A stretch of DNA of 64,000 bases from Humulus lupulus. Lineage: Eukaryota > Streptophyta > Magnoliopsida > Rosales > Cannabaceae. Numbering within the stretch: the first letter of the stretch is position 1; every line of letters begins with the position of its first letter. Made by a program: the position numbers and the translations under genes. The DNA is taken from contig NC_084793.1 of assembly GCF_963169125.1 (NCBI RefSeq), forward strand, positions 95,747,071 to 95,811,070, read 5' to 3'. Of the stretch, positions 25,201 through 40,090 are shown piece by piece. The notes below the pieces were generated by a model. That model was not told where the DNA came from, did not search any database, and saw nothing but the letters and a program-made list of their open reading frames with translations.

Positions 25201-25570
25201 TAGAAGTTGATTCAAATTGATTAATTGATGTTTTTCTTAAAAAACATGAGATATCAATAAAGAATTAACGTGAACTAAGATTTTCAAAATCTATATCCTT
25301 GAAATTAGCAGGTCCTAAACTTAGAAGTTGATTCAAATTAATTAATCGATGTTTTTCTTAAAAGCAAGAGATATCAATAAAGAATTAACGCGAACTAAGT
25401 TTTTCAAAATCAATATCCTGGAAATAACCAGGTCCTAAACTTAGAAGTTGATTCAAATTGATTAATTGATGTTTTTCTTAAAAAACATGAGATATCAATA
25501 AAGAATTAACGTGAACTAAGCTTTTCAAAATCAATATCCTGGAAATAACCAGGTCCTAAACTTAGAAGTT
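22200..25570. repeat. HOR domain IV: 22-monomer spacing again (2661 bp)
   Basis: The GATGTCTTTCTTAAAAAACACGAGATATTAATA monomer type occurs at 22201 and 24862, 2661 bp apart, which matches 22 monomers. It occurs next at 26073, after only 1211 bp (10 monomers). The subtypes are those of domain I, including GAACAAATC, TTAGCAGG, AAAAGCAAGAG and AATGATCAGTCG monomers. The region is therefore closer to domain I than to the intervening domain II. Confidence 0.7.
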
Positions 25571-28500
25571 GATTCAAATTGATTAATTGATGTTTTAATT
25601 AAAAAACATGAGATATCAATAAAGAATTAACGTGAAATAACCTTTTCAAAATCAATATCCTGGAAATAACCAGGTCCTAAACTTAGAAGTTGATTCAAAT
25701 TAATTAATCGATGTTTTTCTTAAAAAGCACGAGATATCAATAAAGAACTAACGCGAACTAAGTTTCTCAAAATCAATGTCCTGGATGCAACCAGGTCCTA
25801 AACTTAGAAGTTGATTAAAATTGATTAATCGATGTTTTTCTTAAAATGAACGAGATATCAATAAAGAATTAACGCAAACTAAGTTTTTCAAAATCAATAT
25901 CCTGGAAATATCCAGGTGCTAAACTTAGAAGTTGATTCAAATTGATTAATCGATGTTTTTCTTAAAAAGCACGAGATATCAATAAAGAATTAACGCGAAC
26001 TACGTTTTTCAAAATCAATATCCTGGAAATAACTAGGTCCTAAACTTAGAAGTTTATTCAAATTGATTAATCGATGTCTTTCTTAAAAAACACGAGATAT
26101 TAATAAAAAAATTAATGCGAACTAAGTTTTTCAAAATCAATGTCTTGGATGCAACCAGGTCCTAAACTTAGAAGTTGATTTAAATTGATTAATCCATGTT
26201 TTCCCTGAAAAAGCAAGAGATATTAATAAGAAAATTAATGCGAACTAAGTTTTTCAAAATCAATGTCCTGGATGAAACCAGGTCCTAAACTTAGAAGTTG
26301 ATTCAAATTGATTAATCGATGTTTTTCTTAAAAAGCACGAGATATCAATAAAGAATTAACGCGAACTAAGTTTTTCAAAATCAATGTCCTGGATGCAACC
26401 AGGTCCTAAACTTAGAAGTTGATTCAAATTGATTAATCGATGTTTTTCTTAAAAAGCAAGAGATATCAATAAAGAATTAACGCGAACTAAGTTTCTCAAA
26501 ATCAATGTCCTGGATGCAACCAGGTCCTAAACTTAGAAGTTGATTCAAATAGATTAATCGATGTTTTTCTTAAAAGCACGAGATATCAATAAAGAATTAA
26601 CGCGAACTAAGTTTTTCAAAATCAATATCCTGGAAATAACCAGGTCCTAAACTTAGAAGTTGATTCAAATTGATTAATCGATGTTTTTCTTAAATAGCAC
26701 GAGATATCAATAAAGAATTAACGCGAACTAAGTTTTTCAAAATCAATATCCTGGAAATAACTAGGTCCTAAACTTAGAAGTTGATTTAAAATGATCAGTC
26801 GATGTCTTTCTTAAAAAACACGAGATATCAATAAAGAATTAACGTGAACTAAGTTTTTCAAAATCAATATCCTGGAAATAACCAGGTCCTAAACTTAGAA
26901 GTTTATTCAAATTGATTAATCCATGTTTTTCTTAAAAAGCACGAGATATCAATAAAGAATTAATGCGAACTAAGTTTTTCAAAATCAATGTCCTGGATGC
27001 AACCAGGTCCTAAACTTAGAAGTTGATTCAAATTGATTAATTGATGTTTTTCTTAAAAAACACGAGATATCAATAAAGAATTAACGTGAACAAATCTTTT
27101 CAAAATCAGTATCCTGGAAATAACCAGGTCCTAAACTTAGAAGTTGATTCAAATTGATTAATTGATGTTTTTCTTAAAAAACATGAGATATCAATAAAGA
27201 ATTAACGTGAACTAAGATTTTCAAAATCAATATCCTGGAAATTAGCAGGTCCTAAACTTAGAAGTTGATTCAAATTAATTAATCGATGTTTTTCTTAAAA
27301 GCAAGAGATATCAATAAAGAATTAACGCGAACTAAGTTTTTCAAAATCAATATCCTGGAAATAACCAGGTCCTAAACTTAGAAGTTGATTCAAATTGATT
27401 AATTGATGTTTTTCTTAAATAACATGAGATATCAATAAAGAATTAACGTGAACTAAGCTTTTCAAAATCAATATCCTGGAAATAACCAGGTCCTAAACTT
27501 AGAAGTTGATTCAAATTAATTAATCGATGTTTTTCTTAAAAAGCACGAGATATCAATAAAGAACTAACACGAACTAAGTATCTCAAAATCAATGTCCTGG
27601 ATGCAACCAGTTCCTAAACTTAGAAGTTGATTAAAATTGATTAATCGATGTTTTTCTTAAAATGCACGAGATATCAATATAGAATTAACGCGAACTAAGT
27701 TTTTCAAAATCAATATCCTGGAAATAACCAGGTCCTAAACTTAGAAGTTGATTCAAATTGATTAATCGATGTTTTTCTTAAAAAGCACGAGATATCAATA
27801 AAGAATTAACGCGAACTAAGTTTTTCAAAATCAATATCCTGGAAATAACTAGGTCCTAAACTTAGAAGTTTATTCAAATTGATTAATCGATGTCTTTCTT
27901 AAAAAACACGAGATATTAATAAAAAAATTAATGCGAACTAAGCTTTTCAAAATCAATGTCCTGGATGCAACCAGGTCCTAAACTTAGAAGTTGATTTAAA
28001 TTGATTAATCCTTGTTTTTCTTAAAAAGCAAGAGATATTAATAAAAAAATTAATGCGAACTAAGTTTTTCAAAATCAATATCCTGGAAATAACCAGGTAC
28101 TAAACTTAGAAGTTGATTCAAATTGATTAATATATGTTTTTCTTAAAAAGCAAGAGATATTAATAAAAAAATTAATGCGAACTAAGTTTTTCAAAATCAA
28201 TGTCCTGGATGAAACCAGGTCCTAAACTTAGAAGTTGATTCAAATTGATTAATCGATGTTTTTCTTAAAAAGCACGAGATATCAATAAAGAATTAATGCG
28301 AACTAAGTTTTTCAAAATCAATGTCCTGGATGCAACCAGGTCCTAAACTTAGAAGTTGATTTAAATTGATTAATCGATGTTTTTCTTAAAAGCACAAGAT
28401 ATCAATAAAGAATTAACGCGAACTAAGTTTTTCAAAATCAATATCCTGGAAATAACCAGGTCCTAAACTTAGAAGTTGATTCAAATTGATTAATCGATGT

Positions 28501-30199
28501 TTTTCTTAAAAGGCACGAGATATCAATAAAGAATTAACGCGAACTAAGTTTTTCAAAATCAATATCCTGGAAATAACTAGGTCCTAAACATAGATGTTGA
28601 TTTAAAATGATCAGTCGATGTCTTTCTTAAAAAACACGAGATATCAATAAAGAATTAACGTGAACTAAGTTTTTCAAAATCAATATCCTCGAAATAACCA
28701 GGTCCTAAACTTAGAAGTTTATTCAAATTGATTAATCCATGTTTTTCTTAAAAAGCACGAGATATCAATAAAGAATTAATGCGAACTAAGTTTTTCAAAA
28801 TCAATGTCCTGGATGCAACCAGGTCCTAAACTTAGAAGTTGATTCAAATTGATTAATTGATGTTTTTCTTAAAAAACACGAGATATCAATAAAGAATTAA
28901 CGTGAACTAAGTTTTTCAAAATCAGTATCCTGGAAATAACCAGGTCCTAAACTTAGAAGTTGATTCAAATTGATTAATCGATGTTTTTCTTAAAAAGCAC
29001 GAGATATCAATAAAGAATTAACGCAAACTAAGTTTCTCAAAATCACTGTCCTGGATGCAACCAGGTCCTAAACTTAGAAGTTGATTCAAATTGATTAATC
29101 GATGTTTTTCTTAAAAGCACGAGATATCAATAAAGAATTAACGCGAACTAAGTTTTTCAAAATCAATATCCTGGAAATAACCAGGTCCTAAACTTAGAAG
29201 TTGATTCAAATTGATTAATCGATGTTTTTCTTAAAAAGCACGAGATATCAATAAAGAATTAACGCGAACTAATTTTTCAAAATCAATATCCGGGAAATAA
29301 CTAGGTCCTAAACTTAGAAGTTGATTTAAAATGATCAGTCGATGTCTTTCTTAAAAAACACGAGATATCAATAAAGAATTAACGTGAACTAAGTTTTTCA
29401 AAATCAATATCCTGGAAATAACCAGGTCCTAAACTTAGAAGTTTATTCAAATTGATTAATCCATGTTTTTCTTAAAAAGCACGAGATATCAATAAAGAAT
29501 TAATGCGAACTAAGTGTTTCAAAATCAATGTCCTGGATGCAACCAGGTCCTAAAATTAGAAGTTGATTCAAATTGATTAATTGATGTTTTTCTTAAAAAA
29601 CACGAGATATCAATAAAGAATTAACGCGAACTAAGTTTCTCAAAATCAATGTCCTGGATGCAACCAGGTCCTAAATTTAGAAGTTGATTCAAATTGATTA
29701 ATCGATGTTTTTCTTAAAACGCACGAGATATCAATAAAGAATTAACGCGAACTAAGTTTTTCAAAATCAATGTCCTGGATGCAACCAGGTCCTAAACTTA
29801 GAAGTTGATTCAAATTGATTAATCGATGTTTTTCTTAAAAGCACGAGATATCAATAAAGAATTAACGCGAACTAAGTTTTTCAAAATCAATATCCTGGAA
29901 ATAACCAGGTACTAAACTTAGAAGTTGATTCAAATTGATTAATTGATGTTTTTCTTAAAAAGCAAGAGATATTAATAAAAAAATTAATCCGAACTAAGTT
30001 TTTCAAAATCAATGTCTTGATTGAAACCAGGTCCTAAACTTAGAAGTTAATTCAAATTGATTAATCGATGTTGTTCTTAAAAAGCACGAGATATCAATAA
30101 AGAATTAATGCGAACTAAGTTTTTCAAAATCAATGTCCTGGATGCAACCAGGTCCTAAACTTAGAAGTTGATTCATATTGATTAATCGATGTTTTTCTT

Positions 30200-31650
30200 A
30201 AAAAGCACGAGATATCAATAAAGAATTAATGCGAACTAAGTTTTTCAAAATCAATGTCCTGGATGCAACCAGGTCCTAAACTTAGAAGTTGATTCAAATT
30301 GATTAATCGATGTTTTTCTTAAAATGCACGAGATATCAATAAAGAATTAACGCGAACTAAGTTTTTCAAAATCAATATCCTGGAAATAACCAGGTACTAA
30401 ACTTAGAAGTTGATTCAAATTGATTAATTGATGTTTTTCTTAAAGAACATGAGATATCAATAAAGAATTAACGTGAACAAATCTTTTCAAAATCAGTATC
30501 CTGGAAATAACCAGGTCCTAAACTTAGAAGTTGATTCAAATTGATTAATTGATGTTTTTCTTAAAAAACATGAGATATCAATAAAGAATTAACGTAAACT
30601 AAGATTTTCAAAATCAATATCCTGGAAATTAGCAGGTCCTAAACTTAGAAGTTGATTCAAATTAAGTAATCGATGTTTTTCTTAAAAGCAAGAGATATCA
30701 ATAAAGAATTAACGCGAACTAAGTTTTTCAAAATCAATATCCTGGAAATAACCAGGTCCTAAACTTAGAAGTTGATTCAAATTGATTAATTGATGTTTTT
30801 CTAAAAAAACATGAGATATCAATAAAGAATTAACGTGAACTAAGCCTTTCAAAATCAATATCCTGGAAATAACCATGTCCTAAACTTAGAAGTTGATTCA
30901 AATTCATTAATCGATGTTTTTCTTAAAAAGCACGAGATATCAATAAAGAATTAATGCGAACTAAGTTTTTCAAAATCAATGTCCTGGATGCAACCAGGTC
31001 CTAAACTTAGAAGTTGATTCAAATTGATTAATCGATGTTTTTCTTAAAATGCACGAGATATCAATAAAGAATTAACGCGAACTAAGTTTTTCAAAATCAA
31101 TATCCTGGAAATAACCAGGTACTAAACTTAGAAGTTGATTCAAATTGATTAATTGATGTTTTTCTTAAAAAACATGAGATATCAATAAAGAATTAACGTG
31201 AACAAATCTTTTCAAAATCAGTATCCTGGAAATAACCAGGTCCTAAACTTAGAAGTTGATTCAAATTGATTAATTGATGTTTTTCTTAAAAAACATGAGA
31301 TATCAATAAAGAATTAACGTAAACTAAGATTTTCAAAATCAATATCCTGGAAATTAGCAGGTCCTAAACTTAGAAGTTGATTCAAATTAAGTAATCGATG
31401 TTTTTCTTAAAAGCAAGAGATATCAATAAAGAATTAACGCGAACTAAGTTTTTCAAAATCAATATCCTGGAAATAACCAGGTCCTAAACTTAGAAGTTGA
31501 TTCAAATTGATTAATTGATGTTTTTCTAAAAAAACATGAGATATCAATAAAGAATTAACGTGAACTAAGCCTTTCAAAATCAATATCCTGGAAATAACCA
31601 TGTCCTAAACTTAGAAGTTGATTCAAATTCATTAATCGATGTTTTTCTTA
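30200..31650. repeat. Six-monomer (725 bp) tandem duplication inside copy 1
   Basis: The combination GCCTTTCAAAATC followed by AACCATGTCC occurs at 30844 and 31569, and CTTAAAATGCACG followed by GGTACTAAAC at 30321 and 31046, both 725 bp apart. In the second 6-kb copy this block is single, with GCCTTTC at 37497. The duplication therefore arose in copy 1 after the 6-kb duplication, or was lost from copy 2. Confidence 0.85.
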
Positions 31651-33119
31651 AAAAGCACGAGATATCAATAAAGAACTAACGCGAACTAAGTTTCTCAAAA
31701 TCAATGTCCTGGATGCAACCAGGTCCTAAACTTAGAAGTTGATTAAAATTGATTAATCGATGTTTTTCTTAAAATGCACGAGATATCAATAAAGAATTAA
31801 CGCGAACTTAGTTTTTCAAAATCAATATCCTGGAAATAACAAGGTCCTAAACTTAGAAGTTGATTCAAATTGATTAATTGATGTTTTAATTAAAAAACAT
31901 GAGATATCAATAAAGAATTAACGTGAAATAACCTTTTCAAAATCAATATCCTGGAAATAACCAGGTCCTAAACTTAGAAGTTGATTCAAATTAATTAATC
32001 GATGTTTTTCTTAAAAAGCACGAGATATCAATAAAGAACTAACGCGAACTAAGTTTCTCAAAATCAATGTCCTGGATGCAACCAGGTCCTAAACTTAGAA
32101 GTTGATTAAAATTGATTAATCGATGTTTTTCTTAAAATGAACGAGATATCAATAAAGAATTAACGCGAACTAAGTTTTTCAAAATCAATATCCTGGAAAT
32201 ATCCAGGTGCTAAACTTAGAAGTTGATTCAAATTGATTAATCGATGTTTATCTTAAAAAGCACGAGATATCAATAAAGAATTAACGCGAACTAAGTTTTT
32301 CAAAATCAATATCCTGGAAATAACTAGGTCCTAAACTTAGAAGTTTATTCAAATTGATTAATCGATGTCTTTCTTAAAAAACACGAGATATTAATAAAAA
32401 AATTAATGCGAACTAAGTTTTTCAAAATCAATGTCTTGGATGGAACCAGGTCCTAAACTTAGAAGTTGATTTAAATTGATTAATCCATGTTTTCCCTGAA
32501 AAAGCAAGAGATATTAATAAGAAAATTAATGCGAACTAAGTTTTTCAAAATCAATGTCCTGGATGAAACCAGGTCCTAAACTTAGAAGTTGATTCAAATT
32601 GATTAATCGATGTTTTTCTTAAAAAGCACGAGATATCAATAAAGAATTAACGCGAACTAAGTTTTTCAAAATCAATGTCCTGGATGCAACCAGGTCCTAA
32701 ACTTAGAAGTTGATTCAAATTGATTAATCGATGTTTTTCTTAAAAAGCAAGAGATATCAATAAAGAATTAACGCGAACTAAGTTTCTCAAAATCAATGTC
32801 CTGGATGCAACCAGGTCCTAAACTTAGAAGTTGATTCAAATAGATTAATCGATGTTTTTCTTAAAAGCACGAGATATCAATAAAGAATTAACGCGAACTA
32901 AGTTTTTCAAAATCAATATCCTGGAAATAACCAGGTCCTAAACTTAGAAGTTGATTCAAATTGATTAATCGATGTTTTTCTTAAATAGCACGAGATATCA
33001 ATAAAGAATTAACGCGAACTAAGTTTTTCAAAATCAATATCCTGGAAATAACTAGGTCCTAAACTTAGAAGTTGATTTAAAATGATCAGTCGATGTCTTT
33101 CTTAAAAAACACGAGATAT

Positions 33120-33960
33120 CAATAAAGAATTAACGTGAACTAAGTTTTTCAAAATCAATATCCTGGAAATTAGCAGGTCCTAAACTTAGAAGTTGATTCA
33201 AATTAATTAATCGATGTTTTTCTTAAAACCAAGAGATATCAATAAAGAATTAACGCGAACTAAGTTTTTCAAAATCAATATCCTGGAAATAACCAGGTCC
33301 TAAACTTAGAAGTTGATTCAAATTGATTAATTGATGTTTTTCTTAAATAACATGAGATATCAATAAAGAATTAACGTGAACTAAGCTTTTCAAAATCAAT
33401 ATCCTGGAAATAACCAGGTCCTAAACTTAGAAGTTGATTCAAATTAATTAATCGATGTTTTTCTTAAAAAGCACGAGATATCAATAAAGAACTAACGCGA
33501 ACTAAGTTTCTCAAAATCAATGTCCTGGATGCAACCAGGTCCTAAACTTAGAAGTTTATTCAAATTGATTAATCCATGTTTTTCTTAAAAAGCACGAGAT
33601 ATCAATAAAGAATTAATGCGAACTAAGTTTTTCAAAATCAATGTCCTGGATGCAACCAGGTCCTAAACTTAGAAGTTGATTCAAATTGATTAATTGATGT
33701 TTTTCTTAAAAAACACGAGATATCAATAAAGAATTAACGTGAACAAATCTTTTCAAAATCAGTATCCTGGAAATAACCAGGTCCTAAACTTAGAAGTTGA
33801 TTCAAATTGATTAATTGATGTTTTTCTTAAAAAACATGAGATATCAATAAAGAATTAACGTGAACTAAGATTTTCAAAATCAATATCCTGGAAATTAGCA
33901 GGTCCTAAACTTAGAAGTTGATTCAAATTAATTAATCGATGTTTTTCTTAAAACCAAGAG
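33120..33960. repeat. 725-bp repeat marking a rearranged stretch of copy 2
   Basis: The very rare CTTAAAACCAAGAG variant ends its ACC at 33230 and again at 33955, 725 bp (six monomers) apart. Copy 1 has the ordinary CTTAAAAGCAAGAG at the corresponding place (about 27298). The stretch holds the net three-monomer gain that shifts the copy 1/copy 2 offset from 6291 to 6653 bp. A six-monomer duplication combined with loss of about three monomers explains it. Confidence 0.7.
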
Positions 33961-36900
33961 ATATCAATAAAGAATTAACGCGAACTAAGTTTTTCAAAAT
34001 CAATATCCTGGAAATAACCAGGTCCTAAACTTAGAAGTTGATTCAAATTGATTAATTGATGTTTTTCTTAAATAACATGAGATATCAATAAAGAATTAAC
34101 GTGAACTAAGCTTTTCAAAATCAATATCCTGGAAATAACCAGGTCCTAAACTTAGAAGTTGATTCAAATTAATTAATCGATGTTTTTCTTAAAAAGCACG
34201 AGATATCAATAAAGAACTAACACGAACTAAGTATCTCAAAATCAATGTCCTGGATGCAACCATTTCCTAAACTTAGAAGTTGATTAAAATTGATTAATCG
34301 ATGTTTTTCTTAAAATGCACGAGATATCAATATAGAATTAACGCGAACTAAGTTTTTCAAAATCAATATCCTGGAAATAACCAGGTCCTAAACTTAGAAG
34401 TTGATTCAAATTGATTAATCGATGTTTTTCTTAAAAAGCACGAGATATCAATAAAGAATTAACGCGAACTAAGTTTTTCAAAATCAATATCCTGGAAATA
34501 ACTAGGTCCTAAACTTAGAATTTTATTCAAATTGATTAATCGATGTCTTTCTTAAAAAACACGAGATATTAATAAAAAAATTAATGCGAACTAAGCTTTT
34601 CAAAATCAATGTCCTGGATGCAACCAGGTCCTAAACTTAGAAGTTGATTTAAATTGATTAATCCTTGTTTTTCTTAAAAAGCAAGAGATATTAATAAAAA
34701 AATTAATGCGAACTAAGTTTTTCAAAATCAATATCCTGGAAATAACCAGGTACTAAACTTAGAAGTTGATTCAAATTGATTAATTGATGTTTTTCTTAAA
34801 AAGCAAGAGATATTAATAAAAAAATTAATGCGAACTAAGTTTTTCAAAATCAATGTCCTGGATGAAACCAGGTCCTAAACTTAGAAGTTGATTCAAATTG
34901 ATTAATCGATGTTTTTCTTAAAAAGCACGAGATATCAATAAAGAATTAATGCGAACTAAGTTTTTCAAAATCAATGTCCTGGATGCAACCAGGTCCTAAA
35001 CTTAGAAGTTGATTCAAATTGATTAATCGATGTTTTTCTTAAAAGCACAAGATATCAATAAAGAATTAACGCGAACTAAGTTTTTCAAAATCAATATCCT
35101 GGAAATAACCAGGTCCTAAACTTAGAAGTTGATTCAAATTGATTAATCGATGTTTTTCTTAAAAGGCACGAGATATCAATAAAGAATTAACGCGAACTAA
35201 GTTTTTCAAAATCAATATCCTGGAAATAACTAGGTCCTAAACTTAGATGTTGATTTAAAATGATCAGTCGATGTCTTTCTTAAAAAACACGAGATATCAA
35301 TAAAGAATTAACGTGAACTAAGTTTTTCAAAATCAATATCCTCGAAATAACCAGGTCCTAAACTTAGAAGTTTATTCAAATTGATTAATCCATGTTTTTC
35401 TTAAAAAGCACGAGATATCAATAAAGAATTAATGCGAACTAAGTTTTTCAAAATCAATGTCCTGGATGCAACCAGGTCCTAAACTTAGAAGTTGATTCAA
35501 ATTGATTAATTGATGTTTTTCTTAAAAAACACGAGATATCAATAAAGAATTAACGTGAACTAAGTTTTTCAAAATCAGTATCCTGGAAATAACCAGGTCC
35601 TAAACTTAGAAGTTGATTCAAATTGATTAATCGATGTTTTTCTTAAAAAGCACGAGATATCAATAAAGAATTAACGCAAACTAAGTTTCTCAAAATCACT
35701 GTCCTGGATGCAACCAGGTCCTAAACTTAGAAGTTGATTCAAATTGATTAATCGATGTTTTTCTTAAAAGCACGAGATATCAATAAAGAATTAACGCGAA
35801 CTAAGTTTTTCAAAATCAATATCCTGGAAATAACCAGGTCCTAAACTTAGAAGTTGATTCAAATTGATTAATCGATGTTTTTCTGAAAAAGCACGAGATA
35901 TCAATAAAGAATTAACGCGAACTAATTTTTCAAAATCAATATCCGGGAAATAACTAGGTCCTAAACTTAGAAGTTGATTTAAAATGATCAGTCGATGTCT
36001 TTCTTAAAAAACACGAGATATCAATAAAGAATTAACGTGAACTAAGTTTTTCAAAATCAATATCCTGGAAATAACCAGGTCCTAAACTTAGAAGTTTATT
36101 CAAATTGATTAATCCATGTTTTTCTTAAAAAGCACGAGATATCAATAAAGAATTAATGCGAACTAAGTGTTTCAAAATCAATGTCCTGGATGCAACCAGG
36201 TCCTAAACTTAGAAGTTGATTCAAATTGATTAATTGATGTTTTTCTTAAAAAACACGAGATATCAATAAAGAATTAACGCGAACTAAGTTTCTCAAAATC
36301 AATGTCCTGGATGCAACCAGGTCCTAAATTTAGAAGTTGATTCAAATTGATTAATCGATGTTTTTCTTAAAACGCACGAGATATCAATAAAGAATTAACG
36401 CGAACTAAGTTTTTCAAAATCAATGTCCTGGATGCAACCAGGTCCTAAACTTAGAAGTTGATTCAAATTGATTAATCGATGTTTTTCTTAAAAGCACGAG
36501 ATATCAATAAAGAATTAACGCGAACTAAGTTTTTCAAAATCAATATCCTGGAAATAACCAGGTACTAAACTTAGAAGTTGATTCAAATTGATTAATTGAT
36601 GTTTTTCTTAAAAAGCAAGAGATATTAATAAAAAAATTAATCCGAACTAAGTTTTTCAAAATCAATGTCTTGATTGAAACCAGGTCCTAAACTTAGAAGT
36701 TAATTCAAATTGATTAATCGATGTTGTTCTTAAAAAGCACGAGATATCAATAAAGAATTAATGCGAACTAAGTTTTTCAAAATCAATGTCCTGGATGCAA
36801 CCAGGTCCTAAACTTAGAAGTTGATTCATATTGATTAATCGATGTTTTTCTTAAAAAGCACGAGATATCAATAAAGAATTAATGCGAACTAAGTTTTTCA

Positions 36901-39779
36901 AAATCAATGTCCTGGATGCAACCAGGTCCTAAACTTAGAAGTTGATTCAAATTGATTAATCGATGTTTTTCTTAAAATGCACGAGATATCAATAAAGAAT
37001 TAACGCGAACTAAGTTTTTCAAAATCAATATCCTGGAAATAACCAGGTACTAAACTTAGAAGTTGATTCAAATTGATTAATTGATGTTTTTCTTAAAAAA
37101 CATGAGATATCAATAAAGAATTAACGTGAACAAATCTTTTCAAAATCAGTATCCTGGAAATAACCAGGTCCTAAACTTAGAAGTTGATTCAAATTGATTA
37201 ATTGATGTTTTTCTTAAAAAACATGAGATATCAATAAAGAATTAACGTAAACTAAGATTTTCAAAATCAATATCCTGGAAATTAGCAGGTCCTAAACTTA
37301 GAAGTTGATTCAAATTAAGTAATCGATGTTTTTCTTAAAAGCAAGAGATATCAATAAAGAATTAACGCGAACTAAGTTTTTCAAAATCAATATCCTGGAA
37401 ATAACCAGGTCCTAAACTTAGAAGTTGATTCAAATTGATTAATTGATGTTTTTCTAAAAAAACATGAGATATCAATAAAGAATTAACGTGAACTAAGCCT
37501 TTCAAAATCAATATCCTGGAAATAACCATGTCCTAAACTTAGAAGTTGATTCAAATTCATTAATCGATGTTTTTCTTAAAAAGCACGAGATATCAATAAA
37601 GAACTAACGCGAACTAAGTTTCTCAAAATCAATGTCCTGGATGCAACCAGGTCCTAAACTTAGAAGTTGATTAAAATTGATTAATCGATGTTTTTCTTAA
37701 AATGCACGAGATATCAATAAAGAATTAACGCGAACTAAGTTTTTCAAAATCAATATCCTGGAAATAACAAGGTCCTAAACTTAGAAGTTGATTCAAATTG
37801 ATTAATCGATGTTTTTCTTAAAAAGCAGGAGATATCAATAAAGAATTAACGCGAACTAAGTTTTTCAAAATCAATATCCTGGAAATAACTAGGTCCTAAA
37901 CTTAGAAGTTTATTCAAATTGATTAATCGATGTCTTTCTTAAAAAACACGAGATATTAATAAAAAAATTAATGCGAACTAAGTTTTTCAAAATCAATGTC
38001 TTGGATGCAACCAGGTCCTAAACTTAGAAGTTGATTTAAATTGATTAATCCATGTTTTTCTTAAAAAGCAAGAGATATTAATAAAAAAATTAATGCGAAC
38101 TAAGTTTTTCAAAATCAATATCCTGGAAATAACCAGGTACTAAACTTAGAAGTTGATTCAAATTGATTAATTGATGTTTTTCTTAAAAAGCAAGAGATAT
38201 TAATAAAAAAATTAATGCGAACTAAGTTTTTCAAAATCAATGTCCTGGATGAAACCAGGTCCTAAACTTAGAAGTTGATTCAAATTGATTAATCGATGTT
38301 TTTCTTAAAAAGCACGAGATATCAATAAAGAATTAATGCGAACTAAGTTTTTCAAAATCAATGTCCTGGATGCAACCAGGTCCTAAACTTAGAAGTTGAT
38401 TCAAATTGATTAATCGATGTTTTTCTTAAAAGCACGAGATATCAATAAAGAATTAACGCGAACTAAGTTTTTCAAAATCAATATCCTGGAAATAACCAGG
38501 TCCTAAACTTAGAAGTTGATTCAAATTGATTAATCGATGTTTTTCTTAAAAGGCACGAGATATCAATAAAGAATTAACGCGAACTAAGTTTTTCAAAATC
38601 AATATCCTGGAAATAACTAGGTCCTAAACTTAGAAGTTGATTTAAAATGATCAGTCGATGTCTTTCTTAAAAAACACGAGATATCAATAAAGAATTAACG
38701 TGAACTAAGTTTTTCAAAATCAATATCCTCGAAATAACCAGGTCCTAAACTTAGAAGTTTATTCAAATTGATTAATCCATGTTTTTCTTAAAAAGCACGA
38801 GATATCAATAAAGAATTAATGCGAACTAAGTTTTTCAAAATCAATGTCCTGGATGCAACCAGGTCCTAAACTTAGATGTTGATTCAAATTGATTAATTGA
38901 TGTTTTTCTTAAAAAACATGAGATATCAATAAAGAATTAACGTGAACTAAGTTTTTCAAAATCAGTATCCTGGAAATAACCAGGTCCTAAACTTAGAAGT
39001 TGATTCAAATTGATTAATCGATGTTTTTCTTAAAAGCACGAGATATCAATAAAGAATTAACGCGAACTAAGTTTTTCAAAATCAATATCCTGGAAATAAC
39101 CAGGTACTAAACTTAGAAGTTGATTTAAATTGATTAATTGATGTTTTTCTTAAAAAACATGAGATATCAATAAAGAATTAACGTGAACAAAGCTTTTCAA
39201 AATCAGTATCCTGGAAATAACCAGGTCCTAAACTTAGAAGTTGATTCAAATTGACTAATCGATGTTTTTCTTAAAAATCACCAGATATCAATAAAGAATT
39301 AACGCGAACTAAGTTTCTCAAAATCAGTGTCCTGGATGCAACAAGGTCCTAAACTTAGAAGTTGATTCAAATTGATTAATCGATGTTTTTCTTAAAAGCA
39401 CGAGATATCAATAAAGAATTAACGCGAACTAAGTTTTTCAAAATCAATATCCTGGAAATAACCAGGTACTAAACTTAGAAGTTGATTCAAATTGATTAAT
39501 TGATGTTTTTCTTAAAAAACATGAGATATCAATAAAGAATTAACGTGAACAAAGCTTTTCGAAATCAGTATCCTGGAAATAACCAGGTCCTAAACTTAGA
39601 AGTTGATTGAAATTGATTAATTGATGTTTTTCTTAAAAAACATGAGATATCAATAAAAAATTAACGTGAACTAAGATTTTCAAAATCAATATCCTGGAAA
39701 TTAGCAGGTCCTAAACTTAGAAGTTGATTCAAATTAATTAATCGATGTTTTTCTTAAAAAGCACGAGATATCAATAAAG

Positions 39780-40090
39780 AATTACCGCGAACTAAGTTTC
39801 TCAAAATCAATGTCCGGGATGCAACCAGGTCCTAAACTTAGAAGTTGATTCAAATTGATTAATCGATGTTTTTCATAAAAAACATGAGATATCAATAAAG
39901 AATTAACGTGAACTAAGATTTTCAAAATCAATATCCTGGAAATTAGCAGGTCCTAAACTTAGAAGTTGATTCAAATTAATTAATCGATGTTTTTCTTAAA
40001 AAGCACGAGATATCAATAAAGAATTACCGCGAACTAAGTTTCTCAAAATCAATGTCCGGGATGCAACCAGGTCCTAAACTTAGAAGTTGA
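39780..40090. repeat. Two-monomer (242 bp) tandem duplication
   Basis: ATTACCGCGAACTAAG with the GTCCGGGATGCAACC variant occurs at 39781 and again at 40023, 242 bp apart. The right-hand segmental copy has it once, at 49456. The duplication is therefore specific to the left copy and explains why the segmental offset falls from 9675 to 9433 bp beyond this point. Confidence 0.88.

Larger units (their letters stand above)
25570..37790. repeat. Large tandem duplication, about 6.29 kb and 5.93 kb
   Basis: Copy 1 spans about 25570-31860 and copy 2 about 31860-37790. Unique variants match at constant offsets. TGTTTTAATTAAAAAACATG (25591/31882), CATGTTTTCCCTGAAAAAGC (ccctg at 26203/32494) and CTTAAATAGCAC (about 26690/32981) are 6291 bp apart. 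AACTAACACG (27562/34215), GCACAAG (28392/35045), TCCTCGAAATAACC (28687/35340), TCCGGGAAATAAC (29290/35943) and TTCATATTG (30174/36827) are 6653 bp apart. The 362-bp shift between the two offsets is a net three-monomer gain in copy 2 around 33.1-33.9 kb. Copy 1 in turn contains an extra six monomers near 30.2-31.6 kb, so copy 2 is shorter overall. Confidence 0.9.
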
